A stretch of DNA of 64,000 bases from CBDCPI01 sp965220245 (GCA_965220245.1 CBDCPI010000001.1:124001-188000), one strand, 5' to 3'; numbered from the stretch's first letter, positions 41,262-50,295 are shown. The notes: generated from the sequence alone by a model not told the origin. Program-made: numbers and translations.

Positions 41262-42068
41262 TTGAAAGAAGACCGCAAAATCGAAACGGCGTCGAACTCG
41301 GCGTCTACTTATACGGGGGGGATTACTATCAAGTCCCCTCAAGAAGTAGACTTGATGCGTCACGCGGGCGCGGTGGTCGGGTCGGTTATCACCTTGTTAA
41401 AAAAGTCGGTGGAACCGGGGATGACCACCAAGGACTTGGACAACATCGCCCGCAAGGAAATCACCAGGTTGGGCGCCAAACCAACCTTCAAAGGCTATCG
41501 CGGGTTCCCGGCCTCGATCTGCACCTCGGTCAATGAGGAAATCGTTCACGGGATCCCCGGTAGACGGGTGTTGCGGGAAGGCGATGTGGTCAAGGTGGAT
41601 GTGGGCGCAACCTGGGACGGGCTAATCGGTGATGCCGCCGTGTCCCTCCCGGTTGGAGAGGTTACCGAGGACGTAAAAGCATTAATAGAGGCCACCCGGG
41701 AGAGCTTGCTGGAGGGTATTAAAGCGTCGATACCCGGCAACCGCATCGGAGACATTGGCGCCGCGGTACAAGCTTTCGGCGAGGCTAGAGGGTACGGCGT
41801 AGTGCGGGAGTTTGTCGGTCACGGCGTAGGGCGTTTCCTGCACGAGGAGCCCCAAGTGCCCAACTACGGCGAACCCGGCAAGGGGCCGCTGCTTCGCCCG
41901 GGAATGTGTATTGCCATAGAGCCGATGTTAAACCTGGGTGACTGGCGGACCCGCATCTTGGACGATAACTGGACGGTGGTGACAGCCGACGGCATGTTGT
42001 CAGCCCACTTTGAGCATACCATCACCATCACCGAAAACGGTCCGGAAATTCTCACCAATCACGACTAA
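41262..42068 (+). CDS. map: Type I methionine aminopeptidase
   Basis: 268 residues; removes the initiator Met from new proteins. Core begins ITIKSPQEVDLMRHAGAVVG at about residue 21. Metal-ligand segments VDVGATWDGLIGDAAVSLP, GHGVGRFLHEEPQVPNYG, IEPML and SAHFEHTI are in order. The TTG at 41262 adds a 20-residue Ser/Thr-rich leader; the upstream GGAG is about 17 nt away, so the start is uncertain. Confidence 0.94.
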   Translation: MKEDRKIETASNSASTYTGGITIKSPQEVDLMRHAGAVVGSVITLLKKSVEPGMTTKDLDNIARKEITRLGAKPTFKGYRGFPASICTSVNEEIVHGIPGRRVLREGDVVKVDVGATWDGLIGDAAVSLPVGEVTEDVKALIEATRESLLEGIKASIPGNRIGDIGAAVQAFGEARGYGVVREFVGHGVGRFLHEEPQVPNYGEPGKGPLLRPGMCIAIEPMLNLGDWRTRILDDNWTVVTADGMLSAHFEHTITITENGPEILTNHD

Positions 42069-42140
42069 ATTGGCGCCGTTCCAGCGGCTCCGTATAGAAT
42101 ACGGTCCCATCCCTAGCAAGGGGACCTAAAGAGGCAAGAT

Positions 42141-42359
42141 ATGGCCAAGAAGCAAGCGATAGAAGTTGAAGCCAGCGTGAAAGAAGCCCTGCCCAATGGA
42201 ATGTTCCGGGTTGAGCTTCCCAACGATCACGAGGTGCTGGCCCACGTGTCCGGCAAGATCCGAATGCACTTCATCCGGGTTTTGCCCGGCGACCGCGTTT
42301 TGGTGGAGCTTTCCCCTTACGACCTCACCCGCGGCCGTATAACCTACCGTTTCAAGTAG
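42141..42359 (+). CDS. infA: Translation initiation factor IF-1
   Basis: 72 residues, one OB fold: VEASVKEALPNGMFRVELPNDHEVLAHVSGKIRMHFIRVLPGDRVLVELSPYDLTRGRITYR. It blocks the A site during initiation. AAGAGG precedes the ATG. The gene order adk-map-infA-rpmJ is conserved. Confidence 0.97.
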   Translation: MAKKQAIEVEASVKEALPNGMFRVELPNDHEVLAHVSGKIRMHFIRVLPGDRVLVELSPYDLTRGRITYRFK

Positions 42360-42378
42360 CAGCAACCTTGGGGGTCTC

Positions 42379-42492
42379 GTGAAAGTTTCCGCATCGGTAA
42401 AACCACGGTGCGACAAATGTCGCGTTATCAAACGGAAGGGTGTGGTGAGAATAATTTGCACCAACCCGAGACACTCCCAACGGCAAGGCTAG
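42379..42492 (+). CDS. rpmJ: 50S ribosomal protein L36
   Basis: A 37-residue gene starting at GTG: KVSASVKPRCDKCRVIKRKG, then VVRIICTNPRHSQRQG, stop TAG at 42490. The zinc ligands are Cys11, Cys14, Cys27 and His32, so this is the C+ form. It lies 19 bp after infA and 67 bp before rpsM. Confidence 0.95.
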   Translation: MKVSASVKPRCDKCRVIKRKGVVRIICTNPRHSQRQG

Positions 42493-42559
42493 CCTCAAGG
42501 GTGCCGGGAATATCCAGTCCCGAGGGGCTTGGTCTTGAGACCAGCAAAGGAGGCGCCCG

Positions 42560-42952
42560 ATGGTTCGTATTGCAGGCGTTGACGTACCCGACCGCAAAAA
42601 GGCACACGTTGCGCTTCGCAGTATTTACGGCATAGGGCCGATGGTGGCCGCCGAAATACTGACGAAGGCGGATATTGACCCGGACATGCCGCCGCGGATG
42701 AATGAACTAAGCGAAGCCCAAGTGGACCGCATCCGCGAGTTGGTGGACCGGGAATACCTCTCCGAGGGTGACCTGCGGAGGGAGGTTAACCAGAACATCC
42801 GCCGCTTGATTGAGATCGGTTCCTACCGCGGGCTGCGGCACCGTCGGGGGTTACCAGCTCACGGCCAGCGGACTCGCACCAACGCTCGCACCCGGAAGGG
42901 GCCTCGCCGCACCGTAGCCGGCCGCGGCCGCCGTACCGGGGCCAAGAAGTAG
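42560..42952 (+). CDS. rpsM: 30S ribosomal protein S13
   Basis: 130 residues: MVRIAGVDVPDRKKAHVALRSIYGIG, helix-hairpin core, and GSYRGLRHRRGLPAHGQRTRTNARTRKGPRRTVAG at the C-terminus, which contacts the P-site tRNA. AAAGGAGG lies upstream. It opens the alpha section. Confidence 0.97.
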   Translation: MVRIAGVDVPDRKKAHVALRSIYGIGPMVAAEILTKADIDPDMPPRMNELSEAQVDRIRELVDREYLSEGDLRREVNQNIRRLIEIGSYRGLRHRRGLPAHGQRTRTNARTRKGPRRTVAGRGRRTGAKK

Positions 42953-42965
42953 GTAGGAGCAGCAG

Positions 42966-43349
42966 ATGCCACGACCAAGAGCAAGACGCCGGGAACGGCG
43001 CTCGATCCCTTACGGGCGGGTCTATATTTACTCCACTTTCAACAACACCCTGATCAGCATCACCGATCCCAAAGGCGGCGTGATCTCGTCGGCCAGCGCC
43101 GGGACGGTAGGGTTTAAGGGCTCTCGCAAGGGGACGGCCTTTGCGGCCCAAAGAGCTGCCGAGCAAGCGGCCCGCCGAGGCATGGACCAAGGCCTGCGCC
43201 AAGTCGACGTATTGATCAAGGGTCCGGGCGCCGGACGTGAAGCCGCCATCCGCTCCCTCCAAGGCGCGGGGTTGATGGTTGCCAGCATTCGGGACGTTAC
43301 TCCCATACCCCATAATGGCTGTCGGCCTCCAAAACGAAGACGGGTGTAG
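42966..43349 (+). CDS. rpsK: 30S ribosomal protein S11
   Basis: 127 residues: RRSIPYGRVYIYSTFNNTLISITDPKGGVISSASAGTVGFKGSRKGTAFAAQRAAE, ending RDVTPIPHNGCRPPKRRRV. It forms the platform at the E-site mRNA path. GTAGGAG lies before the ATG. Confidence 0.97.
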   Translation: MPRPRARRRERRSIPYGRVYIYSTFNNTLISITDPKGGVISSASAGTVGFKGSRKGTAFAAQRAAEQAARRGMDQGLRQVDVLIKGPGAGREAAIRSLQGAGLMVASIRDVTPIPHNGCRPPKRRRV

Positions 43350-43360
43350 GATGAGAACCC

Positions 43361-43987
43361 ATGGGTAGATATACAGGACCCTCGTGCCGGCTTTGCCGCC
43401 GGGCTGGTGAAAAGCTATTCCTCAAGGGCGACCGGTGCTTTACGCCACGGTGTGCCTTTGAAAGACGGCGCACGCCCCCCGGCGATGTTAGCCGCCGCCG
43501 CCGCCGGGCCTCGGACTACGGGGTCCACCTGCTGGAAAAGCAAAAAGCCAAGTACATATACGGCATCTATGAGTCCCAATTTCGCCGGTATATGGCCGAA
43601 GCCTTCAAGATGCCCGGCATCACCGGCCTCAATCTTCTACGCTCCTTGGAGCGCCGTTTGGACAACGTCATTTTCTTGCTGGGGTTCGCCGATTCCCGCA
43701 AGCAAGCCCGTCAAATGGTGATGCACGGCCATTTCCAAATCAATGGCACCAAGACCGACATCCCGTCTTACCAAGCCCGTGTCGGAGACATTATTACTTG
43801 GAAGGACTCCGTAAAGCGCACCGACTTCTATAAGGAGCGCACCGACGGGATACCCAAACGCCTGGTGCCGGCGTGGCTGGATTTGGAACAGTCCGAGATG
43901 AGCGGCCGAGTAATGTCGTTGCCGGCGGACGAGGACTTGTCCCAAAACATCGATTCCCGGCTGATAGTAGAGTTTTACTCGAGGTAG
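43361..43987 (+). CDS. rpsD: 30S ribosomal protein S4, cysteine form
   Basis: 208 residues: GRYTGPSCRLCRRAGEKLFLKG, with further cysteines in RCFTPRC, the zinc-type N-terminus. The S4 RNA-binding domain LERRLDNVIFLLGFADSRKQARQMVMHGHFQING follows. Primary 16S binder and classic alpha-operon repressor. Its end lies 8 bp before rpoA. Confidence 0.97.
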   Translation: MGRYTGPSCRLCRRAGEKLFLKGDRCFTPRCAFERRRTPPGDVSRRRRRASDYGVHLLEKQKAKYIYGIYESQFRRYMAEAFKMPGITGLNLLRSLERRLDNVIFLLGFADSRKQARQMVMHGHFQINGTKTDIPSYQARVGDIITWKDSVKRTDFYKERTDGIPKRLVPAWLDLEQSEMSGRVMSLPADEDLSQNIDSRLIVEFYSR

Positions 43988-43995
43988 TAATCCAC

Positions 43996-45210
43996 ATGTT
44001 AGATGCTTATATCCTTCCTTCCCGTCCCGCCGAGGGAGGATCGGAATCCCTGAACCCCAACGTCCACGTTATAGAATCGGAGGATACTTACGGCAAAGTA
44101 GCAGTAGAGCCGCTCCACCGAGGATTCGGCCTGACCATCGGAAACCCGCTGCGCCGCATCCTGCTCAGCTCCACCAACGGCAGCGCCATTACCTGGGTGA
44201 AGATTGACGACGTGGTACACGAGTACACCGCCATACCCGGCGTCAAAGAAGAGGTAATGGAGCTTCTGCTCAATGTGAAGCGGATCCGCATTAGGTCCCG
44301 GTCGGAAAGGGCGGGAAAGATGCGGCTGAACGTTACCGGGGAGGGACGGGTGTGCGCGGGGGACATTTCTACTTCCAGCGACTTCGAGATAGTAAACCCG
44401 GAGCTTCACTTGGCTACCCTCGACTCCGTAGACTCCCACCTGTCCATCGAGTTTAATGTGGAACAGGGAGTGGGCTACCAACCCGCGGCCCAAAGCGACG
44501 GCACCACCAATCCACCGGTGGGTCTGCTGCCAGTGGATGCGATTTTCAGTCCGGTGCGTAAAGTCAACTACAGCGTGGAACGGACCAGGGTGGGCCAGAT
44601 CACCAACTACGAGCGGCTAGTCTTGGAGGTGTGGACCGACGGCACCATCAAGCCGGTGGAAGCGGTGCGCGACGCAGCCAACAGGTTGGTGGACCAATTT
44701 TTCTTGTTTGCCAATCTGGACCGGACCTCAGAACCGGGCTTGGAACGCCCTCCGGTGGCAGTCTCTCTGGAGATTTACCAGACTCCCATAGAGCGCTTGG
44801 ACTTGTCACCGAGGACCCTTAACTGCCTGAAACGGGCCCACATCACCAAGGTGGGCGAGCTTCTCGAAATGACCGATGACGAGTTGAGAAAGATCCGCAA
44901 TTTCGGCGAGAAGTCGCTGGTGGAACTACGGGAGCGGCTTTCCGAACGCGGTATCTATTCCCCTCGCGGGAGAGGGTCCGAAGAACACAGTTTGGCGGCC
45001 CATCCCGCCGGGGAAGACGACTCTCCGGCGCTGGTATCCGGCCTCTCGACGGAAGACATTGGTGAGCTCATGGGAGGCGGAGACCCCTTGGCCCCAAGCG
45101 GCGATGGAAGAATCGAAGGCGGCCTATGGTCCGATGAGGATGCCGACGACGAAGAGGACGAGGACGACTGGGAGGACACCGAGGACATCGATGAGGAGGA
45201 CTGCGAGTAA
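43996..45210 (+). CDS. rpoA: RNA polymerase alpha subunit with acidic C-terminal tail
   Basis: 404 residues from ATG 43996; typical alpha is 310-330. The N-terminal domain has EPLHRGFGLTIGNPLRRILLSSTNGSAITWVKID. The C-terminal DNA- and activator-binding domain (LSPRTLNCLKRAHITKVGELLEMTDDELRKIRNFGEKSLVELRERL) spans about residues 269-317. Residues about 318-404 are an extra tail, ending in a dense Asp/Glu run (DADDEEDEDDWEDTEDIDEE). An earlier in-frame start at 43873 lies inside rpsD and is not used. Confidence 0.96.
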   Translation: MLDAYILPSRPAEGGSESLNPNVHVIESEDTYGKVAVEPLHRGFGLTIGNPLRRILLSSTNGSAITWVKIDDVVHEYTAIPGVKEEVMELLLNVKRIRIRSRSERAGKMRLNVTGEGRVCAGDISTSSDFEIVNPELHLATLDSVDSHLSIEFNVEQGVGYQPAAQSDGTTNPPVGLLPVDAIFSPVRKVNYSVERTRVGQITNYERLVLEVWTDGTIKPVEAVRDAANRLVDQFFLFANLDRTSEPGLERPPVAVSLEIYQTPIERLDLSPRTLNCLKRAHITKVGELLEMTDDELRKIRNFGEKSLVELRERLSERGIYSPRGRGSEEHSLAAHPAGEDDSPALVSGLSTEDIGELMGGGDPLAPSGDGRIEGGLWSDEDADDEEDEDDWEDTEDIDEEDCE

Positions 45211-45212
45211 AG

Positions 45213-45566
45213 ATGCCTTCTCACCGGGTAGCTGGAAGAAAACTCAGCCGTTACCGCGACCAGCGAGTCGCCCTGCTGCGAGGACTGGTCTCCGAGCTAG
45301 TCCTGCACGAGCATATCACCACCACTTTGGCAAAAGCCAAGGAAACCCGCGTCGTGGCGGAAAAGCTGATTACCCACGGCAAGAAAGGTACGCTGCATCA
45401 CCGGAGGCTGGCGCTGGCCCAAGTCCCTAACAAACGAACCGTGGCCAAGGTATTCGACGACATAGCGTCCAGGTATACCGACCGGCCCGGGGGATATACC
45501 CGCATCATCAAGCTCGGTCCCCGGCAAGGGGATGCCGCCGAGATGGCGATAATCGAGCTAGTGTGA
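45213..45566 (+). CDS. rplQ: 50S ribosomal protein L17
   Basis: 117 residues: MPSHRVAGRKLSRYRDQRVALLRGLVSELVLHEHITTTLAKAKE, ending GYTRIIKLGPRQGDAAEMAIIELV. It starts 2 bp after rpoA and ends 1 bp before truA. Confidence 0.97.
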   Translation: MPSHRVAGRKLSRYRDQRVALLRGLVSELVLHEHITTTLAKAKETRVVAEKLITHGKKGTLHHRRLALAQVPNKRTVAKVFDDIASRYTDRPGGYTRIIKLGPRQGDAAEMAIIELV

Positions 45567-45567
45567 A

Positions 45568-46428
45568 GTGGCAGGCGGCAATTCCTCGGCACACAGAGTC
45601 CCAGCACCGGCAATTGACCCGCCTACCCAACCCCCAAAGGAGGCCGACGAACTAACCGCGAGACGAGTGGTCCTGATATTAGAATACGATGGGAGCCGAT
45701 ACAACGGGTTCCAACTCCAAGTGGACCGGCCCACCATTCAGGGAGAGTTGGAGTCCGGCATCACCAAGTTTACCGGGGAAGTTACCCGGGTCCGCGGCGC
45801 CAGCCGGACCGACGCCGGGGCCCATGCCAAGGGACAGGTAGTTGACTTTCTGACCAACACCCGCCATGGGGTTGAGCTTTTCCCTAGGGCCCTGAACTAC
45901 CACCTCCCTGGCGATATTAAGGTACAGAGCGCCTACCAAGCGCCATTGGGATTTAACTCCCGCCGGAATGCCACCAGTAGAGTTTACCAATTCAATATCC
46001 TGAACCGGGCTTGGCCGTCGCCCTTGTCCAGCCACACCCATTTTTGGGTACGAGATGAACTAGACGCCGCCAGGATGGCGGAGTCGGCCCAAGGGTTAGT
46101 AGGAGTGCATGATTTCCGGCCTCTAGCCACCGGCCACCCTCGGGACAAAAGCGCGGTCCGCCGGGTTGACCGGTGGGAAGTCCGGAGAGACGGTGCTACC
46201 TTGGTGATTGAATGTGAGGCTAGCGGATTCTTGAGGCATCAAATCCGTAAGGCCAATGCTCTCTTGGTGGGGGTGGGCAAGTCGAGGTATCCGGTCACGA
46301 TTACCAGCGAGGTGCTAAAGAGCAACTCCGGGTTGGGCGCCGAGGTCCCAGTACTTCCCGCGCATGGACTCTGTCTAGTTGAGGTAAAATATTCCGTGGA
46401 CTCGAAGAGTCCGCCAGGGTGCAAATAG
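45568..46428 (+). CDS. truA: tRNA pseudouridine(38-40) synthase
   Basis: 286 residues; isomerises uridines 38-40 in the anticodon arm. The catalytic Asp82 is in GASRTDAGAHAKGQ. Other family blocks are LILEYDGSRYNGFQLQ and ASGFLRHQIRKANALLVGVG. The first 30 residues (GTG start) are a non-conserved Pro-rich leader. It fits the usual rplQ-truA-rplM-rpsI order. Confidence 0.95.
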   Translation: MAGGNSSAHRVPAPAIDPPTQPPKEADELTARRVVLILEYDGSRYNGFQLQVDRPTIQGELESGITKFTGEVTRVRGASRTDAGAHAKGQVVDFLTNTRHGVELFPRALNYHLPGDIKVQSAYQAPLGFNSRRNATSRVYQFNILNRAWPSPLSSHTHFWVRDELDAARMAESAQGLVGVHDFRPLATGHPRDKSAVRRVDRWEVRRDGATLVIECEASGFLRHQIRKANALLVGVGKSRYPVTITSEVLKSNSGLGAEVPVLPAHGLCLVEVKYSVDSKSPPGCK

Positions 46429-46430
46429 CA

Positions 46431-46889
46431 ATGAAACGGACGAGTACCTATTTTCCCAAGCCGGGCCAAGTGCCGGCAAAGTGGCGGGTTATAGACGCTA
46501 CCGGCCAAACACTAGGGCGCATAGCCCGGGACATATCCGTCGCTCTACAAGGGAAGGACAAACCGGCATACACTCCACACGTCCTTAGCGGCGACTTTGT
46601 GGTGGTGCTCAATGCCTCCCGGGTGAGGGTTACCGGACGCAAGTTGACTCAAAAGACCTACTACCGGCATAGCGGGTACGTGGGAAACCTGAAAACCTTC
46701 AGGCTCCGAGGGATGCTGGAAAGCCATCCGGAAAGAGTGATTACCCTGGCAGTCAAGGGCATGTTGCCGCGTAACCACTTGGGGCGCCAGATGCTTCGGA
46801 GGCTGAAGGTTTACGCTGGCGACGAACATCCGCATCAGGCCCAAGTAGCATCGCCCGTAGGGCCAATTCAAACTGAGGACGAAGGGTAG
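46431..46889 (+). CDS. rplM: 50S ribosomal protein L13
   Basis: 152 residues from ATG 46431 (KRTSTYFPKPGQVPAKWRVIDATGQTLGRIARDISVALQGKDKPAYTPH). An in-frame GTG 12 bp upstream overlaps truA. The C-terminal GMLPRNHLGRQMLRRLKVYAGDEHPHQAQ is standard. It is an early 50S assembly protein. Confidence 0.96.
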   Translation: MKRTSTYFPKPGQVPAKWRVIDATGQTLGRIARDISVALQGKDKPAYTPHVLSGDFVVVLNASRVRVTGRKLTQKTYYRHSGYVGNLKTFRLRGMLESHPERVITLAVKGMLPRNHLGRQMLRRLKVYAGDEHPHQAQVASPVGPIQTEDEG

Positions 46890-46898
46890 GTAATTACC

Positions 46899-47309
46899 TT
46901 GGTACAGGCTACAGCCCAAGAGCAATACTACTATGGCACCGGAAAACGCAAAACCTCCATCGCCAAGGTGCGGCTCTATTTGGATGACGGCGGCCCTACG
47001 ATTGTCAACGGTAAACCGGTTGAGGAGTATTTCAACTGGCAACCGTGGCAACGAATCGTCAATGAACCGTTTCAGGTAAGTGAGACCGGCAACCGGTTTC
47101 GAGTTGTGGTACGGGTTACCGGCGGAGGCGTGCATTCCCAGGCCCAAGCAATCCGTCACGGCATCACCCGGGCGCTAATAGCCTTCGATGAGACCCTCAA
47201 ACCCGCCCTGCGCCGCCAGGGACTGGTAACCCGCGACGCCCGGATCAAAGAAAGCAAGAAGTACGGCCTGAAGAGGGCGCGGAGAGCCCCTCAATACACC
47301 AAGCGCTAG
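46899..47309 (+). CDS. rpsI: 30S ribosomal protein S9
   Basis: 136 residues: YYYGTGKRKTSIAKVRLYLDDGGPTIVNGKPVEEYF, ending ESKKYGLKRARRAPQYTKR, the basic tail that touches P-site tRNA. TTG start. It is the last gene of the superoperon; the next gene is convergent after 21 bp, with no obvious terminator. Confidence 0.96.
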   Translation: MVQATAQEQYYYGTGKRKTSIAKVRLYLDDGGPTIVNGKPVEEYFNWQPWQRIVNEPFQVSETGNRFRVVVRVTGGGVHSQAQAIRHGITRALIAFDETLKPALRRQGLVTRDARIKESKKYGLKRARRAPQYTKR

Positions 47310-47330
47310 CCCGCCGGTTACCCCAAGCGT

Positions 47331-48746
47331 CTACAGCCCCATATAAGCTACTGCGGCGTCAATCAGCAGAGCCACTTTGTCCTCTTGGTCGGCTTCAGCG
47401 TAGATTCGCAGCAACGGCTCAGTGCCAGAGAAACGGGCGGCCAACCAGGCGCCGTCGAACATGAGCCGCCTTCCATCAATCTCGTCGGAACTCCGGACCG
47501 GCAGTCCTGCCAACTCCCCAAGGTCAGGATTCCTTATTAACTCTTCTATTCTCGACCGTTCTTGGGGATCAAAGGGTAGGTCCAAGCGGTTGTAATAGTG
47601 GGCGCCGACTTGGTCAAACAAGTGGCCTATCAGTTGGGACGGCGTCTTGCCAGTAAGAGTCATGTACTCCAGCAAGTAAAGCCCGCTTAGGATGCCATCC
47701 CTCTCCGGGATATGCCCGCGAAAAGCAAACCCGCCGCTCTCTTCACCGGCGATCAGGGCATCGCCGGAGGACATCATAGGGCCGATGTACTTGAAACCTA
47801 CCCGGGTCTCGTGAACGTCCACCCCAAACATCCGGCCCAGAGCGTTAAGCATCATGGATGAAGTAACCCCCTTTACCAGGGAGCCGCGTAGCCCCTTGCT
47901 CTCCAGCAGGTACAACGCCAGCAAGGAAAAGACTTCCAGGGTGGTGACAAAGCGGCCGGTCTCGTCCACCACTCCCAGCCGGTCGGCATCGCCGTCCAAT
48001 GCCAGTCCAACCATCGGACCGTCATCACGCATTTGGTCAATCAGGGACGCCAAGTTGGGGGCGATGGGTTCCGGCTGCTCCATGTCGGGAAAAGCCGGGT
48101 TTGGATTACCCCGAAGCTCGCGGACCTCGGTCGACCCACCGGAAAGAATCTTGGGCAGATAGCCGCCGCCAGCGCCGTGCATCGCATCCACCAGCACGGT
48201 CAAACCGGCGGCTCGGATAGCCGGCAAGTCAACCAGGCCCTCGATCCCCCGCAAATAGGGCGGGTCGGGGTCCACGTCCACCACCAGACCTTCGTCTCGA
48301 GCGGCCCTCAAAGGCATCAGCCGGGGTTCGTCCACCCTCTGGATGGCGTCCTCAAGTTGGTCAGTAATTTCCTGGGTAGCGCTGCCGGCGTATTCAGGCT
48401 TGAACTTGAAGCCGTTCCAAGTGGGTGGGTTGTGGCTGGCGGTGATAATGGCCGCCCCGGCGGCTTGCTGATGTAGCACGTTGAAGCTAACGACCGGAGT
48501 GGGAGCCGGTTTATTGCACAAATATACTTTCACGCCGTTGGCCGCGCAGACACTGGCTACCGTCTCGGCGAAGTCCCGGGACAAGAAACGGGTGTCATGG
48601 CCTACCACCAACCCCTGCGCCGCAGTACCCCGAGTTTTCAGATAATCAGCTACGCCCTGAGCGCACCGGGCCACATTCTGAAAGGTAAAGTCCGCAGCCA
48701 TGATGGCCCGCCAGCCGTCGGTGCCGAAGCGAATTTCAGTGGCCAT
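47331..48746 (-). CDS. Phosphoglucomutase/phosphomannomutase family protein
   Basis: 471 residues from ATG 48746 (ATEIRFGTDGWRAIMA). The phosphoserine is Ser104 in TASHNPP, the metal loop is DGDADRLGVVDETG near 245, the sugar-binding loop GEESGGFAFRGHIPERDG follows, and the C-terminal phosphate-binding RFSGTEPLLRIYAE closes it. It interconverts hexose 1- and 6-phosphates; whether glucose, mannose or glucosamine is preferred cannot be read here. A longer start at 48806 adds a hydrophobic leader and is disfavoured. Confidence 0.93.
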   Translation of the reverse strand: MATEIRFGTDGWRAIMAADFTFQNVARCAQGVADYLKTRGTAAQGLVVGHDTRFLSRDFAETVASVCAANGVKVYLCNKPAPTPVVSFNVLHQQAAGAAIITASHNPPTWNGFKFKPEYAGSATQEITDQLEDAIQRVDEPRLMPLRAARDEGLVVDVDPDPPYLRGIEGLVDLPAIRAAGLTVLVDAMHGAGGGYLPKILSGGSTEVRELRGNPNPAFPDMEQPEPIAPNLASLIDQMRDDGPMVGLALDGDADRLGVVDETGRFVTTLEVFSLLALYLLESKGLRGSLVKGVTSSMMLNALGRMFGVDVHETRVGFKYIGPMMSSGDALIAGEESGGFAFRGHIPERDGILSGLYLLEYMTLTGKTPSQLIGHLFDQVGAHYYNRLDLPFDPQERSRIEELIRNPDLGELAGLPVRSSDEIDGRRLMFDGAWLAARFSGTEPLLRIYAEADQEDKVALLIDAAVAYMGL

Positions 48747-48842
48747 TTCGGCCCCCAATAAAAGACTTGGCCATAGGCCAAATATTGACGCGGCCCAAAT
48801 TGCCACTCATATCTGGCCGCCCGGATTATAAGTCATAGTTGA

Positions 48843-49868
48843 TTACGCGGCATTATCGCCCTTACCCAACCGCATCATTTCCCGAAGCCGCTGTTCAGCG
48901 CGGCTGACGGGGTTGTCGCCGCCGATCATGTCGTTCAGCAACTGCCGGGACGGGAAGTTTGCTTCCGCTTCCTTCCGCAACGCCTCGGCAAAGGCCCCAT
49001 CGGCGATCTCTTGGTGCACCCTGCGGTAGCTTGCCGCGCGAGCCTCCCGGTCCAAGCCCAAGAAACGAAGCATTCCGCCGTAGGCGGCGGCATATCCATG
49101 CAACCTCGCTTGTTGAAAAAACCCGTAGTCAGCCATGGCTTGAATCGACTTCCCCATTTCGCCGGACATGTACAGTTCCAAGACCAGAGCTTCCTCCGGC
49201 AGTCCGGCTTCCAGGCCAACCTGGAAGGCGCTAAGAATGGCGCACGCCAAGTCGGGTCCCACCGTTTGCTCTACAAACAGGTCCAAGCGGGCCTCTTGGG
49301 CGGCGCTCAGCTTCAAGGCTCCGGCCCGAAGGGAGCCTACCGCCTTGGCCAAGGCGCAAAGGAGTTTCCAGCCCTGCCCAGAGGCGTCCTGCTCCACAGA
49401 CACAAAGGACGGAAATCCCTGACCTGTCTGGTACAACTCCCGGAGGGCTACGCCGATCATACGGGGGGCAAGCAGCAGTACGTCTAAGCCGGGGGCGGGG
49501 GTGATTTGGCCGAACGCCAAGTTAAAACCGGAGGCGAACACCACGGCGTTACCCGGCGCCAGTGCCGGAGATATATCTTCTCGGTAGACCGGCGGGGCCA
49601 GCTCGTCCGGGAGCATTACGAAGACGATGTCGGACTCAGTAACGGCTGTCTTAACTGGCTTAACCGGAAAACCGTCAGCCAACGCCCGCTCCCAAGCCGG
49701 TCCCGGCAGTTCCCCCACCACAATGGGGCTAAGGGAACTGTCCCGCATATTCAGGGCGAGGGGTCTTCCCAGATTACCGTAGCCGATTACCGCGGCCGAC
49801 TTGTCCGCCAGCACTCTTAGGTCCCCATCCGACTCTTGGAGGAACCGAGATTTACTGTCCTGGCCCAT
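48843..49868 (-). CDS. Ketol-acid-reductoisomerase-like NAD(P)-binding protein
   Basis: A 341-residue paralog of IlvC. The Rossmann motif AAVIGYGNLGRPLALNMRDS at residues 25-44 matches IlvC, as do the middle LLAPRMIGVALRELYQTGQGFPSFVSVEQDASGQGW and the region KLSAAQEARLDLFVEQTV of the knotted helical domain. The IlvC loop (KGPGH-type) reads APRMIG here, so the reaction may differ. It overlaps the SCP2-like gene by 17 bp, so the two probably work together. Function is unknown. Confidence 0.72.
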   Translation of the reverse strand: MGQDSKSRFLQESDGDLRVLADKSAAVIGYGNLGRPLALNMRDSSLSPIVVGELPGPAWERALADGFPVKPVKTAVTESDIVFVMLPDELAPPVYREDISPALAPGNAVVFASGFNLAFGQITPAPGLDVLLLAPRMIGVALRELYQTGQGFPSFVSVEQDASGQGWKLLCALAKAVGSLRAGALKLSAAQEARLDLFVEQTVGPDLACAILSAFQVGLEAGLPEEALVLELYMSGEMGKSIQAMADYGFFQQARLHGYAAAYGGMLRFLGLDREARAASYRRVHQEIADGAFAEALRKEAEANFPSRQLLNDMIGGDNPVSRAEQRLREMMRLGKGDNAA

Positions 49869-50295
49869 GGACCTCGGAACAAGCCTGACGGTAGCTATCT
49901 AGGAAGGGGTGCAGCAGGGAGGTAAGCCGCCCCAGATTCGACGCGGAAACTCCTCGGACCCGGAGTTTACCCAAAAGCAGGGCGGCGCCGAAACTGGTCT
50001 TGCCGTAGGCAGCGTTATGTAAAGTAGCCGCGTCCATGGAAATCGTGCTGTCTACCGGACCGGACCAATCGCCCACACTTCGGACTTCGCCAAGGTCGTT
50101 TACCGTCAAGTACAGGTGGAAGCCGTAGTCCGGGAATTCCCAACGCACTGTTCGGAGGACTTCAGCTATCTTTCGCAGCGCGCATCCGGGGATGGCGTCC
50201 CCGACCAGTTGAATAGTCCGTTCCATGACCCCGGGAAAGACTTGAGGTCCCGGTACTGTTGCGGGACAGCGTTTCATTCCGGCTGCGGCCTGCAT
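49852..50295 (-). CDS. SCP2 sterol-carrier-like domain protein
   Basis: About 147 residues. The C-terminal two-thirds (DSTISMDAATLHNAAYGKTSFGAALLLGKLRVRGVSASNLGRLTSLLHPFLDSY) fit the SCP2 lipid-binding fold, in which a hydrophobic pocket carries acyl chains or sterols. Starts at 50295, 50277 and 50226 are all possible. It overlaps the KARI-like gene by 17 bp, indicating translational coupling. It could carry the hydrophobic substrate of its partner, but this is only a hypothesis. Confidence 0.7.
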   Translation of the reverse strand: MQAAAGMKRCPATVPGPQVFPGVMERTIQLVGDAIPGCALRKIAEVLRTVRWEFPDYGFHLYLTVNDLGEVRSVGDWSGPVDSTISMDAATLHNAAYGKTSFGAALLLGKLRVRGVSASNLGRLTSLLHPFLDSYRQACSEVHGPGQ

